NCBI GenBank assembly: GCA_913064925.1
Contig: CAJYBN010000064.1
Coordinates: forward strand, 1-13,428
DNA from: an uncultured Peptococcaceae bacterium
Lineage (GTDB): Bacteria; Bacillota; Desulfotomaculia; Desulfotomaculales; Desulfallaceae
Length of the DNA: 13,428 nt
Reading direction: 5' to 3'
The position numbers were made by a program, and so were the translations under genes. Positions 12,121 through 13,428 of the stretch are shown in pieces. The notes beneath the pieces are model-generated. The model did no database searches and was not told the origin of the DNA. It was given only the letters and a program-made list of their open reading frames with translations. Every line of letters begins with the position of its first letter. Within the stretch, counting starts at the first letter, position 1.

Positions 12121-12559
12121 ATGCGTACCGGTAAGCGGCGGAAAAATTCATCAGGTAAACCGGCCCGTCCAGTTCCCAGTATCCCTGGGGAGGCTTGGCG
12201 CTGCGGCGCACCTGTTCTACGGAAAATTTCCTGGTGCTTACCACCACTGAAGCGCAATTTGCCACCTGGACCTTTTCTCCCGGCCCAATAATTTGGTATT
12301 GCCCCTGGTACCGGCTGTCATCAAAGATACAGACATAGCACTCGCCGGCAGCAATGGAAGTTACAGGGGACATATTACGAAAGCTCCGGATGGAAGTGTT
12401 GGGTACCAGCGCGTAGGAAAAATCGCCGTGCCATATGCGGGCTGACTTTCTCAGATCAGGGGTACGGAAAAAACCCTCCCACGCTTGAGCAATGTACTGC
12501 AGCAGGTTAAACGGAGACCATACCATGCATTTGTCACCCGTATGAGTAGCACATGACAT
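12119..12559 (-). CDS. Small protein with beta/gamma-crystallin-like motif, paralog B
   Basis: The product has 146 residues; ATG 12559 has AGGGGGT about 8 bases upstream. It has the same plan as paralog A: an N-terminal helical part (LLQYIAQAWEGFF), then KSARIWHGDFSY, VTSIAAGECYVCIF, SRYQG.YQIIGPGE and CASVVV, ending YRYA. The Greek-key-like signature, the CxxC (ECYVC) and the third Cys are conserved between the two. Paralog B has two further Cys near its N-terminus (C3, C11). It converges with the TSUP operon, their ends overlapping at the terminator. Its promoter carries the TTGTAGTGACAA dyad in the spacer, as does the TSUP promoter, which suggests shared control. Function unknown. Confidence 0.8.
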   Translation of the reverse strand: MSCATHTGDKCMVWSPFNLLQYIAQAWEGFFRTPDLRKSARIWHGDFSYALVPNTSIRSFRNMSPVTSIAAGECYVCIFDDSRYQGQYQIIGPGEKVQVANCASVVVSTRKFSVEQVRRSAKPPQGYWELDGPVYLMNFSAAYRYA

Positions 12560-12910
12560 TTTCCATACCCCCTGTAATCATATTAATCCCGCTCGCCGCA
12601 CCGTGCACCTGCCAAATGCCCAAATTTCGTCTATTTGACCCCAAGGGCAAGGAGCATCGTCGAGCGTTTCACAAGTGTTGTGTTGTCAAGAAAATGTTTA
12701 CCATGCATTTTTTAATTATATTGTACCTTGTCACTACAATTTGCGCAATAGAACCGTCCCCCAGCCGTAAATTTTGCCGGCCGATCGGTCAAACACGCAC
12801 CCCTGTTTTTAATATAAATTAAAAAGAAGGATTTCCACCGTTGGGAGAGAATTTAATAACATTCCTTAAGTTACGGATCGTCACCACCCGGCCGATAAGG
12901 AGGTTTCGCC
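12560..12910. other. Divergent intergenic region
   Basis: The left half is the ~150-base leader and promoter of crystallin-like paralog B (minus strand). The right half leads into the acyl-CoA ligase gene. A TAATAT/TATAAA stretch near 12810-12816 could be its -10, but no convincing -35 is present. No gene is supported here. Confidence 0.4.
12720..12748 (-). promoter_or_regulatory. Promoter of paralog B with TTGTAGTGACAA in the spacer
   Basis: On the minus strand TTGCGC (12748-12743), a 17-base spacer and TACAAT (12725-12720) predict a start near 12713. The dyad TTGTAGTGACAA (12739-12728) lies wholly within the spacer, the same arrangement as at 9740-9769. The overlapping TATAAT slightly downstream has no matching -35. 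Confidence 0.6.
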
Positions 12911-13428
12911 ATGAACTTGCCGATGAGACTTGCCGAAATAGCAAGGGTTTCCCCCGGCCAGGAGGCCGTTGTATTTAAAAACTGGAGAATCACATATGCC
13001 CAGCTGGACGCCCGGGTCAACCAGTTGGCCACCGGACTGCTGGCCATGGGCGTAGAACCCGGGGACCGGGTGCTGTTAAACCTCGGCAATTCCCCGGAGT
13101 TTGTCATTACCTATTACGCCGTCATTAGGATGAAGGGCGTTGTAGTACCCGTAAGCCCTCAATATACCGTTAACGAGCTTGGCGTAATAGTGAAGGACTG
13201 CCGCCCGGCAGCAGTAATAACCGAAGAAAAGCTGCAGCAGGTATTTGCCGATATTAGCAAAAACATTGCCATCCCCCGGGGAATCATCATCGGCAGCGGG
13301 CAAGCGACGCAAGAATCTGCCGTAAGCCTGGACCAGGTATACAACAGGGGTACCAGCACTTTCCCGGAAACGAAATACAACCGCAACGACGTGGCCGAAA
13401 TACTTTACACCGCGGTGAGGACAGGCAA
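12911..13428 (+). CDS. AMP-dependent acyl-CoA synthetase/ligase, 3' truncated
   Basis: ATG 12911 follows AAGGAGG (12898-12904) at 6 bases; the frame stays open to the end of the window, so 172 codons of a usual 500 or more are seen. The N-terminal subdomain of the ANL superfamily is clear: ITYAQLDARVNQLATGL, GVEPGDRVLLNLGNSPEFV, Y.AVIRMKGVVVPVSPQYT and ELGVIVKDCRPAAVIT. These enzymes activate a carboxylic acid with ATP to an acyl-adenylate and then to the CoA thioester. The specificity region is off the contig; the sequence resembles medium/long-chain or aryl-acid ligases. The phosphate-loop motif at the very end reads LYTAVRTG instead of the expected LYT(S/A)GTTG, probably an end-of-contig error. 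It does not obviously belong with the anion-transport genes. Confidence 0.9.
   Translation, partial: MNLPMRLAEIARVSPGQEAVVFKNWRITYAQLDARVNQLATGLLAMGVEPGDRVLLNLGNSPEFVITYYAVIRMKGVVVPVSPQYTVNELGVIVKDCRPAAVITEEKLQQVFADISKNIAIPRGIIIGSGQATQESAVSLDQVYNRGTSTFPETKYNRNDVAEILYTAVRTG

Noticed and set aside
12553..12822. 89-codon plus-strand ORF upstream of the ligase
   Set aside because: No ribosome binding site, random-looking product, and it overlaps the promoter and 5' end of paralog B.
12841..12972. 43-codon ORF from TTG with AAGGA upstream, overlapping the ligase start
   Set aside because: Arg-rich product with no motif, and it overlaps the well-supported ligase gene in another frame.

Overview
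The window looks like one contig of a high-GC, anaerobic Gram-positive bacterium of the Desulfotomaculum/Pelotomaculum kind (Peptococcaceae-like Firmicutes). The reasons are strong AGGAGG ribosome binding sites throughout, frequent GTG/TTG starts, sigma-A-type TTGACA/TATAAT promoters, intrinsic terminators, and a gene set of CCG-domain Fe-S oxidoreductase, radical SAM protein, DASS and TSUP anion permeases and acyl-CoA ligase. This is inference from content; no rRNA or tRNA gene is present to confirm it. Bases 1-44 are not biological: they match the 3' part of the Illumina universal (P5) adapter, so true sequence starts at about 45. The right end also cuts a gene.

Left part (45-2246): a GlcF/LutA-type Fe-S subunit that has lost its N-terminus at the contig edge runs rightward and converges with a leftward radical SAM gene. 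Between them lies a symmetrical terminator, or alternatively a 44-residue membrane ORF. Middle left (2334-4833): a rightward operon encodes a PH-like membrane protein, an NtrB-type sensor histidine kinase and a 26-residue membrane peptide that overlaps the kinase stop. Middle (5122-8659): five leftward genes follow. They are a DASS/SLC13 anion transporter, two paralogous DUF2292/YezD-like small proteins on either side of a stand-alone receiver-domain response regulator, and a two-CBS-domain protein. A perfect 18-base palindrome covers the -10 element of the promoter in front of the second YezD-like gene.

Right part (8660-12740): a rightward TSUP (TauE/SafE) permease and a two-helix membrane partner form an operon. 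It is flanked by two paralogous small proteins with a beta/gamma-crystallin-like Greek-key signature, one on each side and pointing towards each other. A short dyad (TTGTAGTGACAA) recurs in front of these transcription units, and in two of them it sits exactly in the -35/-10 spacer. A 29-base sequence ending in a hairpin occurs twice in opposite orientation (7211-7239 and 8942-8970); the right copy follows a near-consensus promoter and ends in a terminator, so it could be a roughly 78-base RNA. A 51-base fragment of the permease gene is repeated in antisense at 9015-9065. The window ends inside an AMP-dependent acyl-CoA ligase gene (12911 onward).

Working model (inference): this is a sulfur-oxyanion or organic-anion transport and sensing island. 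The histidine kinase and the orphan receiver would form a split two-component pair. Redox-type (Rex- or CRP/FNR-like, TTGTGA-N6-TCACAA) operators and a second local dyad would control the DASS/YezD and TSUP/crystallin-like units. The substrate of either permease cannot be read from the sequence.
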